DNA of 64,000 nucleotides from an uncultured SAR86 cluster bacterium (GCA_902586925.1 CACIJE010000001.1:1-64000); one strand, 5' to 3'. Positions 24,639 to 34,107 are shown, counted from the first letter of the stretch. Translations and numbers: made by a program. The notes: generated by a model not told the origin, from the sequence alone.

Positions 24639-25610
24639 ATGAGCGATATGGAAAATGTTTTTCGAGATGATCCTTGGGAGGGAATTGATAATCCAAATGC
24701 CTCAAGAAGGCTTTATGAAAAAGATAAGCGGTTTTGGGTCAGTATTGACGGCGATGGAAGGCTTGAATTTATTATTATAGAAAATGGTAAATATGAAGTT
24801 AGAAACCTGCCAAGTCTGAGCAGTTTAGAAATATCTGTTGATCTTAATCATGATAATGAAACAAGATTAATTTGCACATTAACAGATGAGGATCTTAAAG
24901 ATAAGTTTGCTATTATTGCAAAGGCTATTGCATATAAAAACACTAATCTAGCTGGGAATATTTTTTTAGATGCATGTAAAAATCAAATTATTTCTTGGGG
25001 TGAATTCTTAAAACCATCTCGAAAAGGTCTTACTCATGCTGAATGGATTGGCTATTGGGGTGAGCTCTACGTACTTCTATTCATGGTGCACCCAACTTAT
25101 AGCTTTCATGATGCTGTAAAGTTTTGGATTGGCCCTTTAGACAAGAAACAGGATTTTGCTATGCATAATATTGCGCTTGAAATAAAGACATCTATGACAG
25201 GAGACTCTTCTCATATAAAAATTAGCTCACTTGATCAGCTACATAAAGTTTCTGACAAATTGTATTTGTTGCACTTGCATATAAGCAAAACTAATGATGA
25301 ATCTGGATATTCTCTTCAAGATTTATATGATTTAGCCATAAGTAAATTTGATGATAATACAGAAACTCAACTTGGTTTTACTGATAAAACTAAAAAACTT
25401 CAAAGTAAGGCAAGCAAAGATCAGTTAGAACAAAAATTTAATTTCGTTACTAATGAAATCTACAGCGTCCCTGATAATGCTCAAGATTTTCCTGCACTCA
25501 CATCTATGAATGTTAATCAAGGTATTAGCTCAGTTAAATATTCGATAAATCCAGCCAGATTAACAAATTTTAACGTAAATGATTCCATTGAAGAAATAAT
25601 AAAACAATAA
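24639..25610 (+). CDS. DUF4420-type PD-(D/E)XK nuclease of Mza-type system
   Basis: 323 residues. HAEWIGYWGELYVLLFMV gives the conserved GEL helix of the family. It is followed by KKQDFAMHNIALEIKTSM, which holds Asp and the E-x-K pair of a PD-(D/E)XK active site. The domain is known as DUF4420 and accompanies Z1 and AIPR genes. GGAGG lies about 12 bases before the ATG. The predicted role is DNA cleavage licensed by the GHKL and Z1 ATPases; no substrate can be read from sequence. Confidence 0.87.
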   Translation: MSDMENVFRDDPWEGIDNPNASRRLYEKDKRFWVSIDGDGRLEFIIIENGKYEVRNLPSLSSLEISVDLNHDNETRLICTLTDEDLKDKFAIIAKAIAYKNTNLAGNIFLDACKNQIISWGEFLKPSRKGLTHAEWIGYWGELYVLLFMVHPTYSFHDAVKFWIGPLDKKQDFAMHNIALEIKTSMTGDSSHIKISSLDQLHKVSDKLYLLHLHISKTNDESGYSLQDLYDLAISKFDDNTETQLGFTDKTKKLQSKASKDQLEQKFNFVTNEIYSVPDNAQDFPALTSMNVNQGISSVKYSINPARLTNFNVNDSIEEIIKQ

Positions 25611-25625
25611 ACTTTAACTAATTCT

Positions 25626-27764
25626 ATGCCAAAAAAAGCTGAACAAAATCATCTTCAAGATTTCCTTACAGAACTTCTTAACTCACTTCAAATTGATGCA
25701 GAAGTGGCTAGCCCTTTTCAAGAGAGCAATTTTTTTGACTATGCATCTGAGCTTTTGTCTGATGCTGGTATCTATGACAATATTGAGCAAAATGACTTTC
25801 GAGATATTAATAGAGGTATGAAAATTGATGGTTTTAATTGGAATCCCCTTGAAAGAACTTTATCAGGAATAATAGTAAATTTTTCAGGTGAATCTTCGCT
25901 GGGATCAATCAGTAAAAGTGATATAGAGAAACTTGGTCGTAAAACTGCAAAGTTTATATCCAATATTCAAAATGAATCTTTTAAAGATTCTTTGGCAGCA
26001 ACTTCCAAAGGAAGAGAGTTAATTGAAAGTATGTCTATTTATCTTGAAGAAGTGAACAAATATAGAGTGATAATTTTGACAGATCTCGTTATGAGTAACA
26101 GGGTAAAGCTGAAAAAATTAAAAATAGCTGATATTAATGGCAAAGAGGCTTTCTTTGAAATATGGGATCTAGATAGAATTCATACTTTAGCTACAGCTGG
26201 TTCTGAGAGTGAGCCATTCTCAGTAGACTTTAAATCTCTTTGCGGTGGTCTAAAAGCACTACCAGCAAATGTTACTGCAAAAGGTATGAGTTCATATATG
26301 TGTGTTATGCCTGCAACAACACTTAGAGAGCTTTATGATAATTTTGGGCAAAGGCTTTTAGAAAGTAATGTTCGTACTTTTCTGCAATTTAGAGGTAAGG
26401 TAAATAGAGGCATGAAGGAGACTTTACTTAAGAATCCTGAAAATTTCTTTGCTTATAATAATGGCTTAACAGTGACTGCAAGTGGAATAAAAACTGAGCA
26501 AAAATCTGGTCAAACTATCATTACGGAACTTGATAATATGCAAATAGTCAATGGCGGACAAACAACGTCAGCTATATACTTTACGCCATTAGAGAAATCA
26601 ACACAAAAAGAAATAGATTTTAAGAATATTGATTTATCAAAAGTTTTTGTTCAAATGAAACTTACTGTAATTGAAGATCCGGAGGAATCTGAGATTATCA
26701 AATCCAATGTAGCTCAATTTGCAAATACTCAAAACATTATACAAGCTGCTGATTTAGTATCAAATCATCCATTACACAGAAAGATAGAGGAACATTCTAG
26801 AAATCATTCCGTTCCCCCCGGTGATAATCAAATTGCTACAAAATGGTTTTATGAAAGAGCTAGAGGTCAATATGAAACTAAATTAAGAGCCCTATCGACT
26901 CCAAGTAAAAAGAAAAAGTTTGAAGTTGAGAATCCTAAATCACAAAAATTTAGTAAAACTGATATGGCTAAATATATTAATACTTGGCGAATGTCGCCAT
27001 TTGAAGTAAAAAGAGGAGCTCAGAAAAATCTTGAATTATTAGGTGGTACTCTTAAAAAGGAGTGGGATAAGGATCCTGATAATTTTGGCATCGCATTTTA
27101 TAAAGACCTTATTGCCAAAGCTATTCTATTTAAATCAGCCGACCATGCCATTCAGTATAAATCAGGTTGGTATAAATTAGAGCCTGGTTTTAAGGCGGAA
27201 ACCACTACATATACTGTTAGCTTGCTAAGATTCTTATTACAAAAAGATGGCAAGGATATTAATTTAAATAGAATATATTTAAATCAAAAAATATCAGAAT
27301 CTTTGACTAATGAGATTATGAGTTTGGCAAAGGTTGTTAGAAATAAAATACTTGATCTTGAATTTAGAGATGGAGCTGCCAATCCCTCAGAATTCTGCAA
27401 ATCAAAGAAAGGTTGGGATAAATTTAAAGAACTAGATTATAGTTTAGAAATAATAGAACCAAGTGATTATTTAACTCAAGAACAGATTAGAGAGGTTAAT
27501 CAAAAGAACAGAACTGAGAATCAGATCAGTAATGATTTGAGTTTCTATGAACAAACAAAACAATTAAGCATGGAACAGTGGAAAGAAGTATACAACTTGC
27601 TACTCGATCACATACCTAAAACAAATAGTGATATGAGATCTTTAAGAAAATTTACATTTGAATCAGGAGGAATAACAAGCTCAATTCAATTAGAAGATTA
27701 TGAAAAGGCTATGAAAATGTTAGACAAAGCAAGAGAAGAAGGCTATATAGTCACAAAAAAATAA
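25626..27764 (+). CDS. AIPR-family protein of Mza-type system
   Basis: 712 residues. The AIPR (abortive infection phage resistance) core is clear: AYNNGLTVTASGIKTEQKSG, then LDNMQIVNGGQTTSAIY and KSNVAQFANTQNIIQAADL. The family is a recurring effector of phage-resistance loci and includes AbiV/AbiR-like proteins; its biochemical activity is uncertain, with nuclease activity suggested. It is the last gene of the plus-strand operon, 15 bases after the DUF4420 gene, and converges on the C5 methyltransferase operon with only 12 bases between stops. Confidence 0.9.
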   Translation: MPKKAEQNHLQDFLTELLNSLQIDAEVASPFQESNFFDYASELLSDAGIYDNIEQNDFRDINRGMKIDGFNWNPLERTLSGIIVNFSGESSLGSISKSDIEKLGRKTAKFISNIQNESFKDSLAATSKGRELIESMSIYLEEVNKYRVIILTDLVMSNRVKLKKLKIADINGKEAFFEIWDLDRIHTLATAGSESEPFSVDFKSLCGGLKALPANVTAKGMSSYMCVMPATTLRELYDNFGQRLLESNVRTFLQFRGKVNRGMKETLLKNPENFFAYNNGLTVTASGIKTEQKSGQTIITELDNMQIVNGGQTTSAIYFTPLEKSTQKEIDFKNIDLSKVFVQMKLTVIEDPEESEIIKSNVAQFANTQNIIQAADLVSNHPLHRKIEEHSRNHSVPPGDNQIATKWFYERARGQYETKLRALSTPSKKKKFEVENPKSQKFSKTDMAKYINTWRMSPFEVKRGAQKNLELLGGTLKKEWDKDPDNFGIAFYKDLIAKAILFKSADHAIQYKSGWYKLEPGFKAETTTYTVSLLRFLLQKDGKDINLNRIYLNQKISESLTNEIMSLAKVVRNKILDLEFRDGAANPSEFCKSKKGWDKFKELDYSLEIIEPSDYLTQEQIREVNQKNRTENQISNDLSFYEQTKQLSMEQWKEVYNLLLDHIPKTNSDMRSLRKFTFESGGITSSIQLEDYEKAMKMLDKAREEGYIVTKK

Positions 27765-27798
27765 GAGATAAAAAACTTATAAATACTTATTTATCTCT
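27764..27798. terminator. Possible bidirectional terminator between AIPR and methyltransferase
   Basis: AGAGATAA (27764-27771) and TTATCTCT (27791-27798) form an 8-bp inverted repeat across the convergent stops. The stem is AT-rich and the loop is 19 bases, so it is weak. Confidence 0.35.
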
Positions 27799-28706
27799 CT
27801 TGCTAAGGCACCAATCACTGGAACAGAAACAGCATTTCCAAATTGCTTGTAAGCCTCATTATCACTTTTATTGACTATAAACCAAGATGGAAAACCTTGT
27901 AATCTTTTTGCTTCCTCAGGAGTTAGCTTTCTAGGATTACTTTTATTAGTTTTTTCAATTAATATCTCAGCGCCATCTTTATAATAACGAGCAGAAAGTG
28001 TGTTTGTGTATTGATCAGTGCGTTTTTTGCTGCTGAAACCAAAACCCTTACCATTTGCTTTATTTCTTTCTTTTCTTGCTTGATGACTTGACCATAACCT
28101 ATCTGAAATTGTATATTTATTGGGCACTCTTCCTGGTTCTAAAATATCACTAACTTTGGTTATTATGTTAGTAGGTTTCGGATATTGAAAACTATTTTTC
28201 TTTAAAAATCCTATAATATATATTCTCTCGCGATTTTGAGGAATTCCAAAATCTTTTGAATTTAATATCTCAGGTTCTGGAACAAAATATCCCAGTTTAG
28301 CCCTCAGAACTTCCAAAATTATTCTTAAAGTGTTTCCATCATTATGAGACCTAAGGCCTTTGACGTTTTCTAATAAAAAGGCTTTGGGTTTATGATAGGC
28401 TAGGATTTTTTCAATATCATAAAATAAAGTTCCTCTCGTATCATTAAAACCCTTCCTTTTGCCTGCATTAGAGAATGCTTGGCAAGGAAAACCTGCTAAC
28501 AAAAGGTCATGCTTAGGTATAACAGAAAGATTAGAGCACGTAATTTTCTTTATGTCTCCAAAAGGTCTTTCTTTAAAATTAATCTCGTAGGTATCCTGGC
28601 ATTTCGAATCTATTTCTGATGAGAATACACAATGACCACCAAGCTCATCAAAAGGAATTCTTAAACCACCAATGCCAGCAAAGAGATCAATAAATTTAAA
28701 TTTCAT
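27777..28706 (-). CDS. DNA cytosine-C5 methyltransferase 1
   Basis: 309 residues with the ordered C5-methyltransferase motifs: I FIDLFAGIGGLR, IV GFPCQAFSNAGKRKGF with the catalytic Cys, VI FLLENVKGL, VIII QNRERIYIIGF, and X FGNAVSVPVIGA. The target-recognition region between VIII and IX is short, so it probably reads a short palindrome or one strand of an asymmetric site. It is last in a minus-strand operon (30467 to 27777). Only about a third identical in feel to methyltransferase 2, so not a recent duplicate. Confidence 0.93.
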   Translation of the reverse strand: MKFKFIDLFAGIGGLRIPFDELGGHCVFSSEIDSKCQDTYEINFKERPFGDIKKITCSNLSVIPKHDLLLAGFPCQAFSNAGKRKGFNDTRGTLFYDIEKILAYHKPKAFLLENVKGLRSHNDGNTLRIILEVLRAKLGYFVPEPEILNSKDFGIPQNRERIYIIGFLKKNSFQYPKPTNIITKVSDILEPGRVPNKYTISDRLWSSHQARKERNKANGKGFGFSSKKRTDQYTNTLSARYYKDGAEILIEKTNKSNPRKLTPEEAKRLQGFPSWFIVNKSDNEAYKQFGNAVSVPVIGALAREINKYL

Positions 28707-28711
28707 AAATT

Positions 28712-29272
28712 TTAGATGTCAGGTAAAAATTGTTTGACTTCAAGTAGGGAAAAATCAGTTGAGAGTCTTGCATTAAAAATAGTTCTGCTTGAAGACTGAA
28801 GTTTGATAAATGACAAGTAACTAATTCCTGGTAGTGGTAATTCACGAAGAAATTTATAGCCCAAATCATCAGACTTACCATAAATCCTTGGAGGAGCTAT
28901 TTGCTCCTGTTCATTGAAAGAAAACCATATGATTTCATTTTGATCATTTATCTTTGATAGCCGTTTGTCAAAGAGTTCAGATAGCTCATTCTTTCTTCGG
29001 TATTGTTGTTTTGGATATTTATATTCTAATTTTAGCTCTTGCATAAATTCAAAAAGCTCAGTTCTTTTAAAAAAACATTTTATTCTGAATGGCCTAGGAC
29101 CAAAAAAATTTCTAGTCTTATCAGATTCATTTCCAACATATAGCTTTGCCTCTCCATTACCTTTATTTAGTTTTTGAGGAATAGAGACGAAACTGTCAGG
29201 CAAGGATATTCTTTTTATTGAATTTAATTGTTGGTACACGGTACCCTCTAATTCATAGAATATCTTTTCCAT
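28712..29272 (-). CDS. Unknown 186-aa protein between two C5 methyltransferases, candidate restriction endonuclease
   Basis: I do not recognise a family. The middle is basic (RIKCFFKRTELFEFMQELKL, KYPKQQYRRKNELSELFDKR) and suits DNA binding. The C-terminus reads YKFLRELPLPGISYLSFIK. No clear PD-(D/E)XK, HNH or GIY-YIG signature is visible. It overlaps the end of methyltransferase 2 by 20 bases and ends 6 bases before methyltransferase 1, a position usually occupied by the cognate endonuclease or a specificity subunit. Function is inferred from location only. Confidence 0.7.
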   Translation of the reverse strand: MEKIFYELEGTVYQQLNSIKRISLPDSFVSIPQKLNKGNGEAKLYVGNESDKTRNFFGPRPFRIKCFFKRTELFEFMQELKLEYKYPKQQYRRKNELSELFDKRLSKINDQNEIIWFSFNEQEQIAPPRIYGKSDDLGYKFLRELPLPGISYLSFIKLQSSSRTIFNARLSTDFSLLEVKQFLPDI

Positions 29273-30467
29273 ACTTAGTTATGTCTATTTTTTTTAATAA
29301 TGCGATTAGAATATCAACCACAATACTGTTACCTGCTTGTCTGTATAGTTGGGTATTACTTACAACAATTTTAAAATCATCCCTAAAACCCATTAATCTT
29401 AAGCATTCTCTTGGAGTAAGTTTTCTTATTCTTCCAGTATGAGTGACATAGTTATCAACTCCTGCTCTATGCATTTTATGCATTGATTGAAGTAATGGTC
29501 TAGCTATCTTTAAATCTGTATCGGTTCTTGTCTTAAAATTCTTAGTTCCTTCTGAAAGAACATATGATGAAACTTTATCAGATAGATAATATTTCTCATC
29601 AACTTCGTTGATTTCGAATAAGTGTTCGTCAAACTTTAATTTTTTCTTTGATTTTTCAAAAACAAAATCACCATGCCAATTAAATTGCTGATTTGCTTTT
29701 TGACACAATGCTACATCTCCATTTATTTGAGTATAGCTTTTTTTTTGATTTTTTAATGATGTTACAAATTTAACTCCCTTTTCTTTAAGGAAATAGTCTG
29801 AATCAGCATAATCCTCAAGATAATCTTGCATAGTTGATTCAAGCGGGATGGGATCAGGAAAGTTAAATTTTTTCATTTTTTTTCTGAAACCAACAACAAA
29901 AATTCTGCTTCGATTCTGAGGAACTCCATAATCTTTGCTGTTTAGTACTTTATGAAAAATAGAGTAGCCTAATTCATCAAAAATCTTTTGCATTATCAAC
30001 CATGTATGACCTTTATCATGTGATAGTAATCCCTTAACATTTTCAAAAATAAAGATTTTTGGTTTTGACTCGTCAACAACTCTTGCAAAGTCATAAAATA
30101 ACGTACCTCTAGCATCTTCTAATCCACCTCTTCTTCCAACCATTGAAAAAGACTGACAAGGAGAGCCTCCAACTAAAAGATCTACTTTATACTTATATTT
30201 TTTTGCTGAAAAATTTGTAATGTCATCATGCCAATTCTTTGAATCTATTTTATAATTTGCAACGTAACTCTCTTTGACACTTGGATCAATATCACCCGCA
30301 AAAACAATTTGATGTTTAAGTTTTAATCTTTTAAAAGCTTGCTCAATTGCGCCAATTCCAGTAAAAAGAGTTGCAAGACGTATCTCTTTTTTTGGAAATT
30401 TAAATTTAAGATTTCTCCAATCCTCTAAAGTATTTTCAAGGGAAATTTCTGCCTGTGGCATTCTCAT
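29253..30467 (-). CDS. DNA cytosine-C5 methyltransferase 2
   Basis: 404 residues with motif I ATLFTGIGAIEQAF, IV VGGSPCQSFSMVGRRGGL, VI FIFENVKGLLSHDKG, VIII PQNRSRIFVVGF and X QAGNSIVVDILIALL. The roughly 150-residue segment between VIII and IX is longer than in methyltransferase 1, so the two probably recognise different sequences or different strands of one asymmetric site. It is the first gene of the three-gene modification operon. ATG 30467 is used, though ATG 30461 is also possible. Confidence 0.93.
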   Translation of the reverse strand: MRMPQAEISLENTLEDWRNLKFKFPKKEIRLATLFTGIGAIEQAFKRLKLKHQIVFAGDIDPSVKESYVANYKIDSKNWHDDITNFSAKKYKYKVDLLVGGSPCQSFSMVGRRGGLEDARGTLFYDFARVVDESKPKIFIFENVKGLLSHDKGHTWLIMQKIFDELGYSIFHKVLNSKDYGVPQNRSRIFVVGFRKKMKKFNFPDPIPLESTMQDYLEDYADSDYFLKEKGVKFVTSLKNQKKSYTQINGDVALCQKANQQFNWHGDFVFEKSKKKLKFDEHLFEINEVDEKYYLSDKVSSYVLSEGTKNFKTRTDTDLKIARPLLQSMHKMHRAGVDNYVTHTGRIRKLTPRECLRLMGFRDDFKIVVSNTQLYRQAGNSIVVDILIALLKKIDITKYGKDIL

Positions 30468-30529
30468 ACTTTATTTTGTTCGTATTCTCTTAATCCTTTA
30501 TGATAATTCATGGTTTCTGAATAAAAGTT

Positions 30530-30997
30530 TCATATCATTTTTTTATCGAAAGACCAAAGCTCGATTTGTATAGGTGTCCTGGCGGCTACTCTTGTTTCAT
30601 CATATACATTTGTCTTCTGCCAGTTTAATAATATTCCTTGTTTAATTGACTTAAGTTCTTTGTAGGAATTTAAAGGAATTGATTTTAAATATTGTCTCAA
30701 TTGAGATCTGTGTCTATCAGATAATTTTGTATCATATTTACATTCTATTATGAGAGGCTCTTTTAAATCGAAGGATTTATTTTTTTGCTTTGGAATCAAG
30801 AAATCTAACTCTCTTAATGCCAACATTTGATTTTTATAAAAGGTTTCTATGTTAGTTTCTCTAAGATAATCTATCTTCTCCCTCCGAAACTCAAAAGCGA
30901 GTCCTCTTTGATATAAATCTTCATCAAATCCGTCTCCAAGCTCTCTATATACTATATTTGAAAGTCTCTCTAAAGTTTTAATAAAATCTTTATGCAT
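30530..30997 (-). CDS. GxxExxY-family PD-(D/E)XK-like protein
   Basis: 155 residues. The family signature is exact: GFDEDLY (Gly23, Glu26, Tyr29), after YRELGDG. It is followed by LRELDFLIPK and PLIIECKYD, giving Asp65, Glu85 and Lys87 in a PD-(D/E)XK-like layout. GxxExxY proteins are frequent in host and mobile DNA, often with defence genes; their activity is not established. It lies 62 bases upstream of the methyltransferase operon on the same strand and marks the last island-type gene before core genes resume. Confidence 0.85.
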   Translation of the reverse strand: MHKDFIKTLERLSNIVYRELGDGFDEDLYQRGLAFEFRREKIDYLRETNIETFYKNQMLALRELDFLIPKQKNKSFDLKEPLIIECKYDTKLSDRHRSQLRQYLKSIPLNSYKELKSIKQGILLNWQKTNVYDETRVAARTPIQIELWSFDKKMI

Positions 30998-31084
30998 GTT
31001 TACTTAAAGTTTGTTTACAAATGAATTATAAAGATTATTTTCATTTTGTAACATATTAATATATACGTTTATAGGTATTGAATT

Positions 31085-31513
31085 TCATAAGTTATTTATA
31101 TTCTCTGAAATTAAAAATTTTTTTAATAAATTGAATATATTTTCCCTTGTTTTTACAAATACATTTTTTAATTGAACATCATTTAATGCATCATTATCAG
31201 GATCTTCATTTGGCCAATGAAAAACTTTGGTCGCATTAGGGACTGCGGGGCAAACTTCTTCAGCACATAAGGTTATTACATAGTTTAAGTTATTAAGAAA
31301 ATCGCTCTCTAAAGCATCAATAGACTTTGTTTTACTATTTGAGATATCTATTCCTATCTCATCTAAACACGAAATAGCATGTGGATGAACTTTATCAGAA
31401 GGATTAGAGCCAGCACTAACAATTTCAAATGATTTGGGTAGCATGTCCTTTGCTAATCCCTCGGCAATTTGACTTCTTGCAGAATTTCCAACACATAAAA
31501 AAAGTATATTCAT
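31085..31513 (-). CDS. ArsC-type low-molecular-weight phosphatase / arsenate reductase
   Basis: 142 residues. CVGNSARS near the N-terminus is the Cys-x5-Arg P-loop of the LMW phosphatase fold. ITLCAEEVCPAVPN carries the two further cysteines (CxxxxxxC pattern) that thioredoxin-coupled arsenate reductases use for the redox relay, followed by the family's WPNEDP loop. It would reduce arsenate to arsenite, but no arsR, arsB or acr3 is adjacent. A tyrosine-phosphatase role is less likely given the cysteines. Confidence 0.85.
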   Translation of the reverse strand: MNILFLCVGNSARSQIAEGLAKDMLPKSFEIVSAGSNPSDKVHPHAISCLDEIGIDISNSKTKSIDALESDFLNNLNYVITLCAEEVCPAVPNATKVFHWPNEDPDNDALNDVQLKNVFVKTRENIFNLLKKFLISENINNL

Positions 31514-31576
31514 TGATCAAAATTGTAGATTTTTAAATATAAGGTTATCTTATATCCTTTATAAATAATTTTAAAA

Positions 31577-32695
31577 GTGATTAATAAAATTAGTATACAA
31601 AATATGTTGAGTGGTCTCGAAGGCAAGCTTGGAGAAGATGACTATACTGAACCTCTAGAAATCCTAATAAATTCTGCCAACAAAAATAATGAATTCAATT
31701 TTTTTGGGTCAATTGCTTTTAAAAATCAATTAAAAGATCGTTTAAAAATGAGAAGCAAGCTTTATAGTTTTGTTAAAGATAAAGAATTGTGCTCTCCTGC
31801 TAATCCAGTTTTTGTAACTGGACTTCCTAGATCTGGTACAACATTTCTTTTTAATTTATTAGCGTTAGATGATAGTCATAGATCACCAAGATATTGGGAA
31901 ATAATGTCTCTAATGCCATTGGTTAAAAATAATTGGGATATTAAAAGAAGAGAATGGAAGATAAACGCAGAATTGAAATTTGCTAGAACTATTATTCCTA
32001 AATTAAGGAATATGCACCACATAAGAGCTAATTCTCCTGAAGAATGTGAACTATTAGCTACGATAAATGTAAGAAGTTTTGTATACATGTGTATGGCAAA
32101 TGTACCTGAGTATGTGGAATATTTAAAAGATTGTAGTTTTGAGTCTGTATTCAAATGGCATAAAAGATTCTTTCAAGTACTTGAAATTAACGGTAGGCCA
32201 AAAAGATGGCTATTAAAAGATCCAAGCCATATAGGTCACATCCCAGAAATACTATCTACCTATCCAAATGCAAAATTTATTAATATTCACAGAGACCCAA
32301 TGGAGTCGATTGCATCCTTTTGTAGTCTTGCAAAAAATATAAGAACTGCATTTTCAAAAAATGTTAATCCTATGGAAATTGGAAATGTTATTTTAGATTT
32401 TTGGCAACATAGCCTTCAAAAAGGCATTCAGGCTAAAGAAAATCTTTCCTCAGATCAAATTATCGATATCAGCTATAGCAGCTTTGTAGATGATCCTTTA
32501 AATATTTTGAAAGATATATACCAAAACTTTGAATTTGATATGGATATTGTGACTGAAAATAAAATAAAAAATTATCTAATAAACCAAAATAAATTAAAAA
32601 AAGAAAAACATTCATATTCCATAGAAGAATTTGGATTAAGCGAAGACACAGTTAAAAATCATTTTAAAAACTACATCATGAACTATGAGTTTTGA
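31577..32695 (+). CDS. Sulfotransferase family protein
   Basis: 372 residues. The PAPS-binding 5'-phosphosulfate loop is PVFVTGLPRSGTTFLFNLLA and the 3'-phosphate loop is INIHRDPMESIASFCSL, the two hallmarks of the cytosolic/Golgi-like sulfotransferase superfamily (Sulfotransfer_3 type). The acceptor is unknown; marine bacteria encode many such proteins. Translation starts at GTG 31577. It is divergent from the ArsC-like gene and followed by the cyclophilin gene. Confidence 0.88.
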   Translation: MINKISIQNMLSGLEGKLGEDDYTEPLEILINSANKNNEFNFFGSIAFKNQLKDRLKMRSKLYSFVKDKELCSPANPVFVTGLPRSGTTFLFNLLALDDSHRSPRYWEIMSLMPLVKNNWDIKRREWKINAELKFARTIIPKLRNMHHIRANSPEECELLATINVRSFVYMCMANVPEYVEYLKDCSFESVFKWHKRFFQVLEINGRPKRWLLKDPSHIGHIPEILSTYPNAKFINIHRDPMESIASFCSLAKNIRTAFSKNVNPMEIGNVILDFWQHSLQKGIQAKENLSSDQIIDISYSSFVDDPLNILKDIYQNFEFDMDIVTENKIKNYLINQNKLKKEKHSYSIEEFGLSEDTVKNHFKNYIMNYEF

Positions 32696-32729
32696 TGATA
32701 AAATTAACATACATATCTAAGGCGTATCA

Positions 32730-33338
32730 TTGAAAACTAGAAACTTTAAAATCTATATACCACTTTTAATAGCTTTAGCCTCGTGTATGGATGTTATTGA
32801 AAATGATGAAGCTAACAATCTTATGGAGAAGAAAATGACACAAGTAACAATAAAAACATCTGTTGGAGACATTCAACTTGAGCTAAATGACGAAAAAGCA
32901 CCCATAACAGTTGAAAATTTTAAAATTATCGCCTCCAGTGGTTACTATGAAGGAACAATATTTCATAGAGTTATAAATGATTTCATGATTCAAGGCGGTG
33001 GATTAACTGCTGATATGAATAATAAGCCTAGTGGAACTGGTCCTATACAAAATGAAGCTAATAATGGATTGCCAAATAACAGAGGTACTATTGCAATGGC
33101 CAGAACGATGGATCCACACTCAGCTACAAGTCAGTTCTTTATTAATCACAAGGACAATGCATTTCTAAATCATACTGGTGAGACATCTCAAGGATGGGGA
33201 TATGCTGTATTTGGTATGGTTACTGAAGGTATGGATGTTGTTGATCAAATAGCAGAAGTGGCAACTGGATCTTCTGGAGCTTATCAAGACGTTCCTGAAG
33301 AAGTGATAACTATTGAGTCAGTTACTATCTCTGAATGA
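32730..33338 (+). CDS. Cyclophilin-type peptidyl-prolyl isomerase, possible lipoprotein
   Basis: Catalyses cis-trans isomerisation at proline. The domain starts at [15 protein letters not shown] and continues with [17 protein letters not shown] and [16 protein letters not shown], the PpiA/B pattern. With the TTG start at 32730, the N-terminus [12 protein letters not shown] forms a signal peptide with lipobox LASC, implying a membrane-anchored periplasmic form. If translation starts at ATG 32824 ([10 protein letters not shown]) the enzyme is cytoplasmic. The lipobox makes me favour the long form. It overlaps lpxH by 4 bases. Confidence 0.88.
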   Translation: MKTRNFKIYIPLLIALASCMDVIENDEANNLMEKKMTQVTIKTSVGDIQLELNDEKAPITVENFKIIASSGYYEGTIFHRVINDFMIQGGGLTADMNNKPSGTGPIQNEANNGLPNNRGTIAMARTMDPHSATSQFFINHKDNAFLNHTGETSQGWGYAVFGMVTEGMDVVDQIAEVATGSSGAYQDVPEEVITIESVTISE

Positions 33339-34048
33339 CATCCTTTTTTATATCGGACATACATTTAAGCGAAAGTAATAATAAACTATCTTCTGCTTTC
33401 ATAAATTTTCTTAAAGATTCTAAAGAATCTTGCTCACAACTTTTTATTCTTGGAGACTTATTTGAAGTTTGGATTGGTGATGATTATGAAACAAGTTTTA
33501 TAAACGACATAAAATCTGAACTTTTAAAATTTACAACTAACGGACCGGATACTTTTCTCATGCATGGCAATAGAGATTTTTTAATAAGTGAGAAATTTTT
33601 GACTGATACTGGTATTAAACTTCTTCCCGATCCATTTGAAATAACTATGCATAATAAAAAAGTTCTCTTAAGTCACGGAGACTTCTTGTGTACTGATGAT
33701 GTTGATTACATTAATTTTAGAAATCAGGTTAGAGATAAAGCTTGGCAAGATAATTTTCTGAGTAAGTCAATTGAAGAAAGAAGTGAAATTGCATCAAAAC
33801 TAAGAAGTGATAGCAATGATGCAACCCAAGATAAATCCTCAGAAATCACCGATGTTAACGAGTCATCGGTCAAAAAAATTATTGACGATTACTCTCCTGA
33901 CATATTTATTCATGGTCATACTCACAGACCTAATATTCATGAATATACATCCTCAAAACGTATTGTTCTTGGCGATTGGAGTGACTTTGGTTGGTATCTA
34001 CATCTTGACGATAAGTCATACAATTTAGAAAAATTTTCTATTACTTAA
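33335..34048 (+). CDS. lpxH: UDP-2,3-diacylglucosamine diphosphatase
   Basis: Hydrolyses UDP-2,3-diacyl-GlcN to lipid X in lipid A synthesis, at the inner face of the membrane. Calcineurin-like metal motifs are all present: [41 protein letters not shown] and [11 protein letters not shown]. The 237 residues match LpxH. The cyclophilin-lpxH pair is conserved in gammaproteobacteria. It implies that the organism has an LPS outer membrane. Confidence 0.94.
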   Translation: MTSFFISDIHLSESNNKLSSAFINFLKDSKESCSQLFILGDLFEVWIGDDYETSFINDIKSELLKFTTNGPDTFLMHGNRDFLISEKFLTDTGIKLLPDPFEITMHNKKVLLSHGDFLCTDDVDYINFRNQVRDKAWQDNFLSKSIEERSEIASKLRSDSNDATQDKSSEITDVNESSVKKIIDDYSPDIFIHGHTHRPNIHEYTSSKRIVLGDWSDFGWYLHLDDKSYNLEKFSIT

Positions 34049-34080
34049 TTAAGTACTTTACAAATATTAAGATTTAAATA

Positions 34081-34100
34081 TACTGTATATATATACAGTA
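34081..34100. promoter_or_regulatory. LexA (SOS) box of umuDC
   Basis: TACTGTATATATATACAGTA is a perfect 20-base palindrome and matches the gammaproteobacterial LexA consensus exactly. Only seven bases separate it from the umuD ATG, leaving little room for a leader. Confidence 0.93.
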
Positions 34101-34107
34101 TTAACCC

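Noticed and set aside
5629-31084. Integrated prophage
   Set aside because: No integrase, terminase, portal, capsid or tail gene is recognisable; only replication- and recombination-like genes occur, so at most a remnant or satellite is possible.
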